A stretch of DNA of 64,000 nt from Butyriboletus loyo (GCA_038093515.1 JBBPSI010000096.1:1-64000), one strand, 5' to 3'; shown: positions 23,663-36,144, counted from the stretch's first letter. Program-made: numbers and translations. The notes: a model not told the origin generated them from the sequence alone.

Positions 23663-24872
23663 TCAAGTCGAGCCGTAGACACGCTCTGCATTTTCTGTAA
23701 AAATTCTGTCCATCTCGTCCTGGGACACTGCCAACTCGCGGAATGACTCCAGGACGAGCTTATACCAGTTCTCTGCCAGCGCAGGCGAGCCACTGGCAGA
23801 CGCAGGTGAAGATCCAAAAATGATTCTGTCAAACCCGAAGGCTTCCAGAACCGGTACAACTAGCCATTGTGAGCCAACCACCCCATCTTGCAGTCATTTT
23901 TACTCACTGAAAAGTTTGAGAATGCTTCTCAATTCCCTTTCCTGTTTTTCTTCCAGTCCCCCTGTCGACCCGGTCGAGACCCACGTCGGAGGGAGAAGTT
24001 TCACGTATACGTTTTCAAAGAGAGAAACCAACGATACCCGCTGTCGGTAGGTGGTGTATGTCGGATGATTCATCATCGTAACAACCGGCGTGATCGAGTC
24101 AAGTGGAGGGGGCAATACATTGGCTGCACACGACAAGTCAGTAAAAGGGCAGGAGAGGACAAGTGTCACCTACTCAATACAATTGGTGTATGCTTAGTGT
24201 TGGTGTCTGATTTGATGGCTTTGGTGAGGAGGTTGACGAAGTTGTCATAAAATGATGCATCGGTAGCTACGATACCGCCTTCGATGTCGAGATCAACGAC
24301 TCGGCTGTGTTGTAGGGCCCAAAGCAGATTCTTGACTGGGGTCTCTACTCGAGCCTGGTCCTTGCTATCCTCCTCGCCCTCTGCCGCAATAGGCGTCGCA
24401 CCACCGTATGTAGTTGTGAGCGCCAGAAGAAGGGGATCAGTTGCAGATAAGTACTGAGGAATGTCGGTGCTCTCGAGAGCAAAGGGGATCAGCACGGAGA
24501 GGACACGCGCATCGACCATGTTGGATTGTAATCTGTAGCGAGATAAGACCGTTTACGCAGAATGGACGGATGAAAGCCTCACGATTGCAGGGAGTTGACG
24601 ATCGCCTCGGCAGAGTGCCCCCTGGACGACAACACGACGGCTCGTCTGTGGGCTGGCTCGAGATGGCCGATGTCTGTTCCGTATCCGCCCGCGGCATCGA
24701 GAGAGAATTGGAGATGCGAGTCGACGACCCCGGTTGGAACGATGAGACTCGGTGTTGGTGGAATGGGAAAAGTGTCAGAGGTGCCGGTGTTGGGAGGGCT
24801 GAAGGCGGACAACGGAAGACGAGGGATTTCTTTGCCCTTGCGACGAAGGAGAGGTGGCGAGCCAGCGGACAT
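23663..24872 (-). CDS. Amidohydrolase-like protein lacking metal-ligand motifs
   Basis: The C-terminal half follows the amidohydrolase-2 pattern: FGFDRIIFGSSPASASGSPA, then ENWYKLVLESFRELAVSQDE and IFTENAERVYGST, the usual barrel end with a helical pair. The N-terminal strand reads VVDSHLQFSLD where active members have D-x-H-x-H, so the second histidine is Gln. The late motif FGS-D is FGS-S, so the catalytic Asp is missing. Middle exons give MVDARVLSVLIPFALESTDI, a DLDIEGG segment, and PVVTMMNHPTYTTYRQRVSL. Start ATG is at 24870-24872 (MSAGSPPLLRRKGK). It is probably a non-catalytic or differently acting relative. The family call rests mainly on the C-terminal wording and is moderate. Confidence 0.6.
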
Positions 24873-24949
24873 ACTGGTCCTGATTCAAGTACAATTCAAC
24901 TCTCACGACCCTACCAAATCTACCAAACGTACACATCTTTCAAGTACTA

Positions 24950-26039
24950 CTACCCCCCACCGGTCGTCGGACCCATGGCTTTTGTGATGTCGAACGCTGC
25001 ATCCAATCTGACCATCTCTGCGCCGTTTTTATCGTCTTCGAGCTACCAGTTAGCCAGAATCCGTCTCGTCTTGCTCTCGACTTACCACTTGATCCCGTTC
25101 GTCGATTTCTGCAGCACAAAAGTCGTCAAAGGCCTGAAGCGCATGCTCACGTTCCTCTCTCCGACCTTTTTCCCTTCCTTCATCAAATCCTTCCTGTCTG
25201 CCAACCTTGCGCCCTTGCTTGAGCCCGATCTCTTGACCCTCCGCAAAGCCTTGTTCCCGTCCTTCCTCAACCCCCTGGCCACGACCGCTCTCATAACCCT
25301 CTACATGTCCAGCATCCCAGCCTTCAATTTGACCCGTCTTGAACCACTTGTGTAACCCGTATCTCAGGCCTTCATCTCTCCCAACTTGCCTTGCCTGAGT
25401 GTTCCTGAGCTGCATTTCGAACTTTCTTGCGGTGTCGCGTGCGCGTGAGGCACTTTCGTCCGCTTCGTTTCTCTGTTTCTCGAGCAGGGCAACGTCAGCC
25501 TGGAGTCGCTTCACGTCCCGCTCTAGACTCTCGATCTGTAGCTGGTAGCGTTTAATCTCCTCTTTTGCGCGCGCTGCTTCGAGCCCCATAACGTGTTTGC
25601 TGGACTCAGCTTTCGAGACACGAGCAGACAATTCATGCACCCTGGACTCTGCATGTTCAGCCCTGGACACAGCCTGATTGGCTCGACGTATCTCGCGGTC
25701 GAGTCTATCACCCGTTGATCGAAGCAGCGACTTGAGTTTGTGAGCCTGCTTCTCCTCTTCGGCGAGTACGAGACCCAGGATGGTGGAAGACCGTGGCTCT
25801 CGACTGCGCGTGCTCGAGGAAGAGTGGCGTTGGCTGCGAGTACGACTGCTCTCTGGGTCATCAACGGCACTGATGAATGCGGGGTCTTTGAGATATCCGG
25901 TTAATGGAGAAGGAGCGGACGTTGCCTCCCGTATCTGCGCGATGATGTCAGTGCGGTCAGTCTTTCTGGCTGGCTCAGGGTGCTGGTCGTCATTAGAGAA
26001 GTCGGAAGCAAGGTGTTCATGGAATCGGGAGGTGCTCAT
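24950..26039 (-). CDS. Coiled-coil protein with a long glycine-every-fourth-residue repeat
   Basis: I do not recognise an orthologue. The protein starts MSTSRFHEHLASDFSNDDQH, with a Ser/Arg-rich disordered region to about residue 85. A coiled coil of roughly 130 residues follows (residues 90-225; LERDVKRLQADVALLEKQR). Then comes a run with Gly at nearly every fourth position (residues about 240-300), for example EGWDAGHVEGYESGRGQG, like the repeats of Yae1 and FliH. The 3' end has two options. Reading straight through ends at 25050 after EQDETDSG. Removing a 43 bp intron (25085 to 25043, gtaagt donor, ctaactggtag acceptor side) replaces that with LEDDKNGAEMVRLDAAFDIT and stops at 24950-24952. 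I prefer the spliced form because the donor is perfect. A soluble scaffold or assembly factor is plausible, but function is unknown. Confidence 0.7.
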
Positions 26040-26401
26040 AGGCTAGAGTGGTGAACACGATGCTGTAGGGTAGACTGGGCTGAGGGAGAATGAAATGAGT
26101 AGGCGCTGCGCTCTCGTTGCTTTTACTCGGGTGTAAGCGCTGCGGCGGGGCACTGCTATATGAACGACCTTCGCCGACCGCAACTCGTGGACAATGCGTG
26201 TCGCGAACAAGTTTAGCGATCTCGCACGCGGGTTGAGTCTTGAGATAGTCATCGAACACATACCACGCAAAACGCGACATGGTCGTTTACATCAAAAGTT
26301 CGGGTCAATAGACTATTCAGCGGTTATCCGAAAAAGGAAATATATTCTCATCCGTCTTCTCGGCAGCGAAAGCGTCGACCATCCATCTCTCTTCTACAAT
26401 C
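26040..26401. promoter_or_regulatory. Divergent intergenic region between the coiled-coil gene and SND1
   Basis: These 362 bp lie between divergent start codons and must carry both promoters. The half nearest SND1 is pyrimidine-rich. I see no gene here. Confidence 0.45.
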
Positions 26402-29400
26402 ATGTCCATGAAAGCCGTACGTCGCCTCCTCCTTTTCTTTCCCAAAATTCTGACCGTCCTCAGGTTGTCAAATGTGGGTATGCTCTACAACCCCCGCTCG
26501 TACGACTGATGTCCATTCCAATCCGCGGGCAGCCGTCATCTCCGGTGACACCCTCGTCTTGCGTGGGCCACCTGGTCCGCAAGGCCAACCCCCAAAAGAA
26601 AGGTAATAAATGTCCTCGTCCATGCATGACGCCTCGCACCGAGCATGACACGTTGCATCTGCCAGAATCCTTCATCTTGTAGATGTGACTGCGCCAAGAA
26701 TGGGTAATGCCACCAGGGAAGACGAGGCAAGCCCGTCAGTATACATCTACACTTACCTCGTCCTTAATCCTTCCATTCTAGTCATGGGCATTCGAGTCTC
26801 GTGACTTCTTACGTGCCATGACGGTCGGCAAATCCATCTCTTTTACCTCGACACACAGCTTGCCACCCAATGACGATATCACGCGCGATCTTGGCACCGC
26901 TGAAATCGGTGGCCGCGACGTGACTTCAGAACTTCTCAAGAATGGATGGACCAAAATCAAGGATGTAAAGCGCGAGCCTTCCGAGGATGACATACGAAAG
27001 CGTGACCTCGAAGCCGAAGCCAAAGCAGCTGGATTGGGTCTGTGGAATCCCCATGGTCCTCAGGTGTGCCCCAGATGCCCCGGCCGCCTGTTTGTATTAA
27101 CAATAGTTGGCACGTGCCCAGGCTCGTGTTGTCCATCACACGATGCCCCAAGATTCTCAGGCATTCATTTCGGAGTGGAGGGGGAAATCGATCGATGGTA
27201 TGTTTCCGCAAGATGCTAGTCTGACCATGCACTAATTGCCGTCGACGTAGCCCTGGTGGAGCAAGTTCGCGACGGATCGACTATTCGTGTGCGACTCTTC
27301 ATGCCCGATGGAGAACATCAATTAATAAATGTCGCACTCGCTGGGGTTCGTTGTGCGAGAATATCGTCGAAGCCTGACGAAGTATCAGAACCCTGGTCAG
27401 AAGAGGTTCGTTTTCCAGTTTGTATGCCAGCCGCAAGAGCTGATTCAGTTCAGGCCAAGTTTTTCACTGAATCGCGATTGCTTCAACGTGCTGTCCGTGT
27501 TGTGACCTTGTCACTGCCAAGTTCCCCAGCTACCCCTTTCCAAACGGCTACAAGCACACTACCTCCACCTGCCTCGATTTTTATTGGTTCAGGCGAGTTA
27601 CTCTTACCATTGATGCTTTATCAGAGCTCTTAATGAAGATCGCGTAGTCCTCCACCCTATGGGGAATGTCGCAGAGCACTTGGTCGCCGCTGGCCTAGCC
27701 CGCATCGTCGACTGGCACGCAGGCATGCTCGCGAGCGGGGGTGGCATGGAACGTCTTCGGACAGCCGAAAAAGCTGCCAAGGAGAAACGAGCATGCCTCT
27801 ATGCCAGTGCTCCTACTCTGACTATTACCGCTTTAGCGAAGGCTAATGGCAATCCTAACGGAAAATCGCCATCATTCGAAGGGCTTGTTATTCGTCTATG
27901 GAGCAGCGACCAAATATCAGTGGCTGAGAAAGAGAGCGGAAAGGAACGCAGGTTGTATTTGAGTTCTACTAGGGCGCCAAAGTAAGATCTGATCATTCTT
28001 GCGGACCCAGTACGTCTGATCAAAGGATCTTAGGCTTTCAGATCCTAAACAAGCGTTCTATGCCCAAGAGGCCCGAGAATTCCTACGAAAGAGGTTGATC
28101 GGCAAAAATGTCAGGGTAACTGTTGATTTCATTCGACCCCGCGAAGGCGAATTCGAAGAGCGAGAGTGCGCTACCGTCCGATATGGCGGGCAGAACTCGT
28201 ATGACAGTTTTCATGACGAGAGGATTGTATGCTCACACCTGGTTGTGCGATTTACTACTCAGGAATATCGCTGAACAACTGATTGAGAAGGGTCTCGCCA
28301 GCGTTGTCCGCCATCGCCGGGACGATGAAGACAGATCGCCAGACTATGACAAACTCATGGCAGCTGAACAAGTGTACGTGAATAACACTATCCCGCTAAA
28401 CTTAATAAACTCGTCTTGCAGTGCATCAACAGAAACTCGCGGGATTCACTCTGGAAAAGAGCAACCACCACCCAAACAACCCCTTAATCTATCTGAGGTA
28501 GGTTGCTCAATGACCAAGCACATTGAGCCTCGTTCGAACTTGCGTGTAGACTGCAGCGCGTGCAAACTCATTCTTGAGTGGCTTCAAGCGGCAGGGTAAG
28601 ATGCCTGCAGTTGTTGACTATGTCGCGTCTGGTTCACGATTCAGGTACAAATCCCTCGATCGTTGCCCCTGCCGCCCCGCTAATAACCGCCCCTCTAGGT
28701 TATTTCTACCCAAGGATAACCAAACCCTGACCCTGGTACTCAGCGGTACTTTATTCTATCACCGTCCTTCAGTCCATGGCCTCACATTTTGTAAGGTATC
28801 AGGGCTCCGCGTACAGCTCGTAATAATACATCAGAGAAGAGTGAGCCGTTTGGTCCCGAAGCTGCGGAGTTTGCAACAAGGCGATATATGCAACGTGACG
28901 TCGAGTTTGAAGTCGAATCGACCGACAAGTCTGGTGGCTTTATTGGTGCTTTGTGGTTGAAAAATGAAAATGCTGCTATTTCGCTTGTTCGAGAAGGGTA
29001 TGCGTTTGTGCACGCGTTCTCTGCGGATGGTCTATCATGGGCGAACCAGATATACGATGCAGAAGTCTGTATCATCGTCTCTTTTTACTGACGGACGCTG
29101 ATGCATCAATGTTAGGCTGAAGCCAAGCAAGCGCGACGTAACGTGAGTTGAACCAGCACATGCAGAGACATGTATTAATTGTCGCTCTTGTAGGTGTGGA
29201 AAGACTACGACGAAGCGGCCGAAAAAGCTGCGCAGGCACCTGTGGAGGACGTTTCTGCACCATTAAAGCCGGAATACATTGATGTCATCATCAGTGATGT
29301 ACGAACGAAGAACGGTCTTAACTTATCTGTCCAGGTATTAAATACCGAAGGTTAGTCCACCATTGCGTTCTGCTAGCTAGTCTGCTCAGTTGGAATCCAA

Positions 29401-30084
29401 CCCACAGGCATAGCTTCCCTGGAGAAATTGATGCGCGATTTTTCATTGCATCATAAATCTGCAGCAGTACCTCCAAACTTCACGCCAACAAATGGTGATC
29501 TTGTCTCTGCAAAATTCTCTGATGGTTCATGGTACCGTGCTAAGATTCGTCGAGCATCGCCTGTCAAAAAGGAGGCAGAAGTCACTTTCATTGATTATGG
29601 CAATCAAGACATTGTCAAATTCTTGAATTTGCGACCTCTCGATCCAAAATTCCGCTCACTCCCCGGTCAGGCGCAGGACGCACGCCTGAGGTTTGTTCCT
29701 CTCTTTTCTTATTACATGCGTGTTAATTGGATGCATAGTTTCGTGAAGTTGGTGAATCCCGACAGCGAATATTTCCAGGACGCCATTGATCGCTTCCGTT
29801 CGCTTTGCGAAGGACGTAAACTCATTGCCAACATCGATCAAAAGGAAGGAAATGTCTTACACCTCCGACTCATCGACCCCGTAGATCCAGGCTCTGCGCA
29901 GAATCCACTTGCTTGCATCAACGCAGATCTGCTCCGTGAAGGTCTCGCTTTCATTGACCGAAGAAACTGCAAGTATCTTGAAGCGTATCCGCAAGTGGTC
30001 AGGCACCTGCAGGAGTGCGCTGCAGCTGGCAAACGGGATCGTTTGGGGATGTTTGAGTTTGGCGACATCGAGGAGGATGAGTAG
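26402..30084 (+). CDS. SND1: SND1 / Tudor-SN: staphylococcal-nuclease-like repeats plus Tudor domain
   Basis: SND1 binds structured RNA and acts in RNA decay, splicing and translation control. It has four tandem SN-like domains and a fused Tudor-SN domain. Exon 1 is tiny (MSMKA); the next pieces join to [20 protein letters not shown], the start of SN repeat 1. Repeat 2 begins [20 protein letters not shown] near 27260, repeat 3 [20 protein letters not shown] near 27870, and repeat 4 follows near 28590-29060 ([20 protein letters not shown], then [20 protein letters not shown]). The Tudor core is at 29490-29640: [20 protein letters not shown] and [21 protein letters not shown] fifth partial SN piece follows to the stop ([20 protein letters not shown]). 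Length of roughly 900 residues and domain order match full-length SND1. Many introns (at least ten) were placed by eye. Confidence 0.9.
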
Positions 30085-30440
30085 GCAATGACAGTGTTGA
30101 GATGCGTTTTTAAGTGCATCTAGGGATACTGATCTAATCCACAACATCACCGCCTATTCTTTTTGATATGTTACCAAACAACAACTGTGACTTGGGACCA
30201 CGGCTTTTCGTCTAAGTTTTGCACCAATTGAAAGCGTGTGGGACAAGGACGCTCGCCATCGCAAAGGTGGTCAACATCTCCAACGGAGACGTCTGTCAGA
30301 GTAGAGGATGCAAAGCTGCCATGCCCCACTGCCTCCAGTCATTCGGGTTGAACTACTCGCTGCACGCCCCCTTCAATTCTTACCTTTACCCACAAGTTTC
30401 CCAGCGAAGCACCGTGACGAACTGTACTCCGGCCCCTTCG
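30085..30440. other. Gap between SND1 and the GT49-like gene; alternative upstream start inside
   Basis: The reading frame of the downstream gene stays open back to 30219, and an in-frame ATG lies at 30321. The segment could therefore be partly coding, though its composition (VCQSRGCKAAMPHCLQSFG) is not convincing. Otherwise I see only the SND1 3' flank and a promoter. Confidence 0.45.
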
Positions 30441-31876
30441 ATGGATTCAAATTTACCGCAAAGCAAGTCTGTTCCTTCGAATCTAACCACTGGCAGGCGG
30501 CATCGAGTGTCGATTTCGGTTTCAGGGAGCTACCAAAGCCACCTCTCTAACCTCGGTTACCTCCACCGCGTTCGCACCGCGTCTGAGCAGATCTCGCTGG
30601 GTTCCATAGGCTTGGAGAAGGACTACTTGCATATACTAGAGGGCGGGCTAGCTGAGCAAAGGCCCCGTGTGGGGCGATTCTATCTGCTGAAGCAATTCGT
30701 CACAGATCCTGCAACCTTTCTGTCGGACGACCTCCGGAGGATACGCAATGGGCATGTCTGGCGGCCACGCACCCTCCTCACATTGTATTGCTGCTTCAGC
30801 GTACTTTTCTTGTCCCTCAAGATCCATACCTTTGTTCGGGAAGCGCTTCAGGTTGCCCAACCTCAGCAACACCAGTCCTGGGGGTCTGTTACCAACCTTG
30901 CTGAAGCTGATCTCCATGGCGCATCATTACCACCATTGATGAACGTCACATTATCCCAACGCCTGTCTGTTGCCTTTAGAGAGCTTTCCCAAGCACATTT
31001 AGATACATTCGCCGTGCAAGCCCATCCAAGCTCCAAATCAGATCTCACTGCTTGTCTTTGGATCGAGGACGCTCGAATTGAGGAAGCTTTCGCATCCGCC
31101 ACAACATGGCCAGGTCCAGTGTCTCTCATAGTCGTCACCACGAACGCACCCAACTCGACCGTATACAAGAACCTGCTCGGCCATCTCACGGCAAAGTGTG
31201 CGTCGTCGAACACTTCTGTGCACGTTTTGCACGTGTCTTCGGTCGTCGGAGGATCGTCGAATGCGTACCTCAACATGGCCAGATTCTTTGCGCGGACGTC
31301 TCAGGTGGTCTTGTTCCCAGATGGCATTCCCAAGTTGGATCACGCCCTTTGGTTAGACAAACTGCCCGTCGACATATCTTATCCAGTCCTCTTGAGCAAT
31401 TCTACGCATAGGTCGTTTTCGCCGAGGCTGCTCGCACCGGTCCTCCTCCCGAGGGACCACCCGGTTTGGTGCGCAGAACGATTTTACATGTTTGGATCGC
31501 GCATTCTAGATTGGGAAGACTGTCTCTGGAAACTGTGGCTCGAGAGCGCTGGAGAAGCATCGTCGATCGCTGTACCTCACTTCTTGGACGGGTCCGAGAA
31601 CACGACTGCGCTCTCAGTGTCACCTTATGCGGTGCGTCTGTCACACTCGTTCATACAGAGTCAGCGAATATCTGCTGTTTGTAGATGAAGATTCGTCTCC
31701 GGTGGTCTACTAAATACAGGTTGGAGGCATGTGCATTCACTCTCAAGAGATCGCAGGCACTCGAGTCCTTGTCAAAGACCCAAAAAAGGCACATGCAATG
31801 GAGGAAAAAATTCTGTCGCGAGGTAAAGCTAATCACGACGTCAGCCTGGATATCTGAATCCTCTTCGTCCCGCTAG
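30441..31876 (+). CDS. GT49-like (LARGE/B4GAT1-related) type II glycosyltransferase
   Basis: GT49 enzymes are Golgi type II membrane glycosyltransferases. A cytoplasmic Ser-rich N-terminus (MDSNLPQSKSVPSNLTTGRR) leads to a membrane anchor near 30770-30830 (TLLTLYCCFSVLFLSLKIHT), then a luminal catalytic-like region. ACLWIEDARIEEAFASATTW and PGPVSLIVVTTNAPNSTVYK are followed by NAYLNMARFFARTSQVVLFP, which sits where LARGE has its NLA...FLSDID strand. Here the D-x-D is replaced by FPDGIP. Potential N-glycosylation sites occur (NVTLS, NTS). Reading straight through stops at 31688. A GT-AG intron at 31632-31684 joins SVSPYA to MKIRLRWSTKYRLEACAFTL and extends the protein to 31876; a further intron could move the end to 31909. 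The start could be 30441 or 30321. Confidence 0.65.
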
Positions 31877-31995
31877 ACTGTCGGACTTGGTGCGCTGGAC
31901 ATTCCCTAGAGCTTTTATCTACACAACGTGTCGCTTCGCCCCATCGATTCATCTTGTTCATCCTTGTTAGATTTTCCATGTCTCGAGTATGTCAG

Positions 31996-34900
31996 TCACA
32001 AATCCGCAATTTTTTGAGCCTCTACTTCCTCGTCGTCCACATCCATAGCAGTTTCATCATTCTCCTCTCCCTCGTCTTGATAGGTTTCCCAAATCAAGTC
32101 TAGCTCTGGCCCTTGGATTACTCTCTCGAGAAGAGCCCTTGCTAGATCTGGACGCCCATCGTCAGCGAATTCACTCGACGTTACAGCCGAGCACAGACCT
32201 GCGACACCCATCAGTCGTTGTCTGTCCTTTGCATCGAGCCAATAAGGGGGGTTCGCGTAACTGAGACAACCGAATGTCAGGATAAAGAGATGGATCAGTC
32301 CTTGGTACGTCTTTGCTGGTGCGCGCAAAAGACGTTCGCGCAGGTCGAGCGTCGCATCTTCACCTATGACTAGGTGATGGAGTAGCAACGTTGTGTGATT
32401 GATGGCGTGTATTGTTCTGCTCTCCTGGAATCAGTTTAAAAGGTTCCCCCCTTTTCAGAGACAGCTCGAGTACCTCGTAGCAGACCGAGGATCATTGAAG
32501 ACCACCCCATTCTCATCCCAGATCGGTGCGACCAGATGACAAAGGTAAAATACTATCGATGGGATCAGCTCTTGGGATTCAACCAAAAGTGTGTATGTGC
32601 CAGGGTGTGTGTTAGAAAGGACGCCAAAGAACAAGATGAGGCGACTCTTGAGTTCATCTGCCTGTGAGTTACCTGCAATGAGAAAAAGCGATTAGGAAAA
32701 ATTGAATAAACGGCGCACCTCGGGTCCTTGGCGGTTAGTATCGGTCAGTAGAGAGCATGCAAGACCAATTTGTGGATGATGAGCGGGGCCCACGAGTTCG
32801 CCGTCGTTTTCCGTCCGCTCACTTGTAGGACGTGACAGCAATGAACGAGATAGGTTCCGTCCTGCAATCATGTTGACTGGGAGGCTGTTAAAACTGCATA
32901 AATCATACTTGTCGACAGCCATAAGAGTACCCGCATGCTCTCGATAAGGAACCACGGTGGACGGTGGGGATGGAGCAATGTCGTGAGCAAGGATGGCATG
33001 GCTGGACACGCACTCAAGCTGAATTCAATTACGATTGGCAATCGTCATGCGGTCATTCGTAAAGACTGACCTATCTTCAAGGTCATCAGGAATCCGCCAA
33101 ACGAGTGCCTCGTAAAGAAATAATGTTTCTGTCGCAAGCGAGCAAAGCTCAAGAGGTTCGTTTCCAGTTGTGACATCAAGTTTCTGGAGTTGGTCTTGAA
33201 TAATATTATGCAGCACTCCCAACAATTGTGGTGTCCCATCGTGGTCTGGAACACGCTGCGATAACAGAAGAGCAGGGATCGATGGCAGCACGTATGCAAG
33301 GTTGGTAAGTAGGTTGAGAACGGGAGTCAAAGGGGATATCTGCGGGGACTGAGCGACGGCCAAACCTGCCAGAAGAAGGGAGCGAACCGAATTATTCTTT
33401 GCTAGTAACTCGGTGATCTCGCATAGTGCACAACAGATAATTCGGGCCAAATGATCAAAATCCCGATCAGGATGAGCGGGAATGCCCCCAAGGGTATCAA
33501 ATATTCGCATTAGCGCAGCACCATAGGACAGTACTTGACCTGTGTCTGCCGGAGACGCGCACACGAGTAGCTGCAAAGTCGGGAGTTTTGATCCCTGTAG
33601 CGTATGTGTCTGCATGATATCATGAAGCTATTAAACATCAGCCTCGAAAAAGCAATCAAAGAGCGTGAACACCAACGACAAGATTCCAACTCGGAAGAGT
33701 CAGAGCAGCGGTATTTTCTTGGGAGGAGAGTGTCATGACTGGGGTCCCTTCATCCACCATATGAACATCGACGCCAACATCAACAGGAGGGACAAAGTCT
33801 TCTATGGGAACACCGTCATCCATTTGAGTACCAAACACTTCGGGTTCAGGAAATCGACTACTCGACCACTGAGGCACTGGACTAGCGCTTGGAATGACAG
33901 GTGACGGGTGCTGAGAAGCGAACACAATTATGCTCACCTATCACAGGCAAACAGATAGAACTCACGGAAGCAGTGAATGAGGTGGTCTCCTTTCCTTTGC
34001 GCCCCACCGCGAATTGCGAACGCGGAGGGCCGCTCTGAAATCCTGACAGGAGATCTTTCGTCTCTAACGTGGTGGTTTTCTTTGGCATTTCAAAGTCTGA
34101 TATGACACCGAAGCGGGGGCGACGAGGAGTTTCTGGAGCTGGCCGAGAAGGGCCAGCAGAGCTCCATCGACCTGATCTCTGCCGCTGCGAGGGCAAGGGT
34201 TCCGTTACTTCCAAAACGTCGTTCTTGGGTAAAAGTGACACAGAGTGTTTGCGCGAGGAAGTTTCTAATTCATGGCGCTGGAGAACATATGATCAGTCGC
34301 CCAGGGATATATATATTACTTACTCTGAAAGTTAATTCTGTTTTCAAACATTCTTTATCTGCTTCGTATTGCTTCTGCAACAGAACGTGCTTCGCATCGG
34401 CATCATCCTTCGCGGACTTGAGCTTTGCGACCTGCGCTAGGTGCTCTTGGGCTGTCTGTATGAACACGACGTTCATTATGAAGCACCCGCACGTGAAGCA
34501 ACATGCCGTGTACCTTTTCCAGACGTTTTCTAAGGATAGTCACCTCCCCATCCTTGGCAAATTTTGCATCTAGAGTAGCCTCCATTTCGGCCTGGACAGC
34601 CTCGTTCTTTTCACGAAGCTATAAAAAGAGGACTTTTAACCACGCACAGCCCAACCCTGTGCTGCACAAATACCGCACCTCTTCTATTTGTTGAAGTAAT
34701 TGTTCAACATAATTGCCAGAGGCAGTCGTGGACGAAACCCTATTGACTCGTTGCGGATGTCCCGACTGCGTCCGAGATACTTCTTGCGATGAAGCAGGTG
34801 ACCGAGCGACCTGCGCGCCACGCGCATAAGACGATGGACGAGAAGGAACTTGAGTTGCTCTCGCCGGACCTGTCCCGGAGGTACTACGCACGACAGGCGC

Positions 34901-35305
34901 AGAACCCCCGGACAAAGGAGCGGCCGTGGTGGGTCTGGGCGCAGATCCTGCCTGCACAACGACATTCGATCCCAGAGCGACTCCCGACCGACTAGGAAGC
35001 CCTGACGGACGCCTTTGCTTATCCTGGAGACCGTAAGTACCATCTTGCCGAATGGAGACATCCGGAAGGTCTTCCATGTCTTCCAAAGTGTCTGCGCGGC
35101 GCACCGTTCTGCTAACCGAGTCGTGCTGAGGCTGCCATGACCCCGTCGTCTTTTGACGCTTGGCTGGGGGCGCGACCGTTACACTTTGTTGAGTTTGCGT
35201 GCTGGTGATACGTTTGAATTTGGATTCTTCCTCGTCAAGAACAGCGAGTGCCTTGTCGTCCAGCACCAGATCGTCCAAGAAGTAGTTGTCGTCAGAATCG
35301 TACAT
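31996..35305 (-). CDS. ATRIP / Rad26-like DNA damage checkpoint protein
   Basis: ATRIP (Rad26 in fission yeast) binds RPA-coated single-stranded DNA and recruits the ATR kinase. The N-terminus MYDSDDNYFLDDLVLDDKAL, then AVLDEEESKFKR, is an acidic segment like the RPA-binding part of fungal homologues. Disordered Ser/Pro-rich sequence follows, then a coiled coil near 34700-34300 (YVEQLLQQIEE, EATLDAKFAKDGEVTILRKR and LLQKQYEADKECLKTELTF). A basic Ser/Pro segment (FGVISDFEMPKKTTTLETKD) comes next, and then a long helical-repeat C-terminal half, for example GLAVAQSPQISPLTPVLNLL and LRERLLRAPAKTYQGLIHLF. The acidic tail ends VEAQKIADL. I assign ATRIP/Rad26 from the combination of acidic start, coiled coil and HEAT-like end; no single motif proves it. 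It is head to tail with UPF2. Confidence 0.65.
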
Positions 35306-36144
35306 GAAATGCTGTTATCGGGTTCGCGATGTCAGAGAGACAACTAAGTCCGGGTATATTGAGAATGCAAGTTTTGTGCCCGAGTTCTTCGCTGACGGCT
35401 GAATTGGAAGATGGAGTGATTTAGACAAGTTGGCGTTCCTGAACTATGACTTTGAAAGCGGAATCAAGGGCTGAAGATCTCTGATATGCAGTGACACTGC
35501 GAGACTCGGAGGCGCGGTCACCACTGCTGCTGCAAACACGCATGGCATGTACTAAGTGACTCCTCGTTCAATGATTTAGCTACTCGTTGCTTATCGACTT
35601 TGATCAAGCATCTCTATTCCTCGCAATATTCATTGTTGCCATACCTGTGTTTAAGAACCCTCAAGTGCTGCTGGCATTACTTGAAATACAACACACTGCT
35701 ACCGAGGTCAAAGACTCAACAAGTTATTTGACTCACTGGTGCTCGTTCGGATGTTGGCACTGCAATTGACTACCGGGGAAACTCGAGGCTTAAAGAAAGG
35801 GATCATGGTAACAGATTCTGGTGTCTAGTACTTCAGGGAAACATGCAAGTCGCGTAAAGTGTTACGGTCATGGTCGTATTGCACCTGTGACTAAAAGTTT
35901 GCTGTATAAATGGTCTGAGGTCGTCAAAGTACATGAGGTCGTCAACATGGATACTGAACCTGGAGTCGGTGGACGAGATACGCCCAAGACACCACAACCG
36001 AGTCATGATGATTAGCATGGGTCTTGACCGGAAGTGCGAAGCCGGAAAGTGGGTGCGGAGGACCGCAGTGATCGCAATCGAGCGAAAAGGCTACTGTGAT
36101 GCGCCGATTTATTGGCCTGCGCCAGTGCGACAAGTCATCGCCTG
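35306..36144. other. Gene-poor stretch upstream of the ATRIP-like gene
   Basis: Some 840 bp lie between the ATRIP-like start and the end of UPF2. The short open frames in it have no recognisable content, and I see no RNA gene or repeat. It includes the ATRIP promoter and probably the UPF2 3' untranslated region. Confidence 0.55.

Noticed and set aside
24441..25355. 304-codon plus-strand open frame
   Set aside because: It runs antisense through the amidohydrolase-like and coiled-coil genes. Its apparent hydrophobic end is the complement of the charged repeat region.
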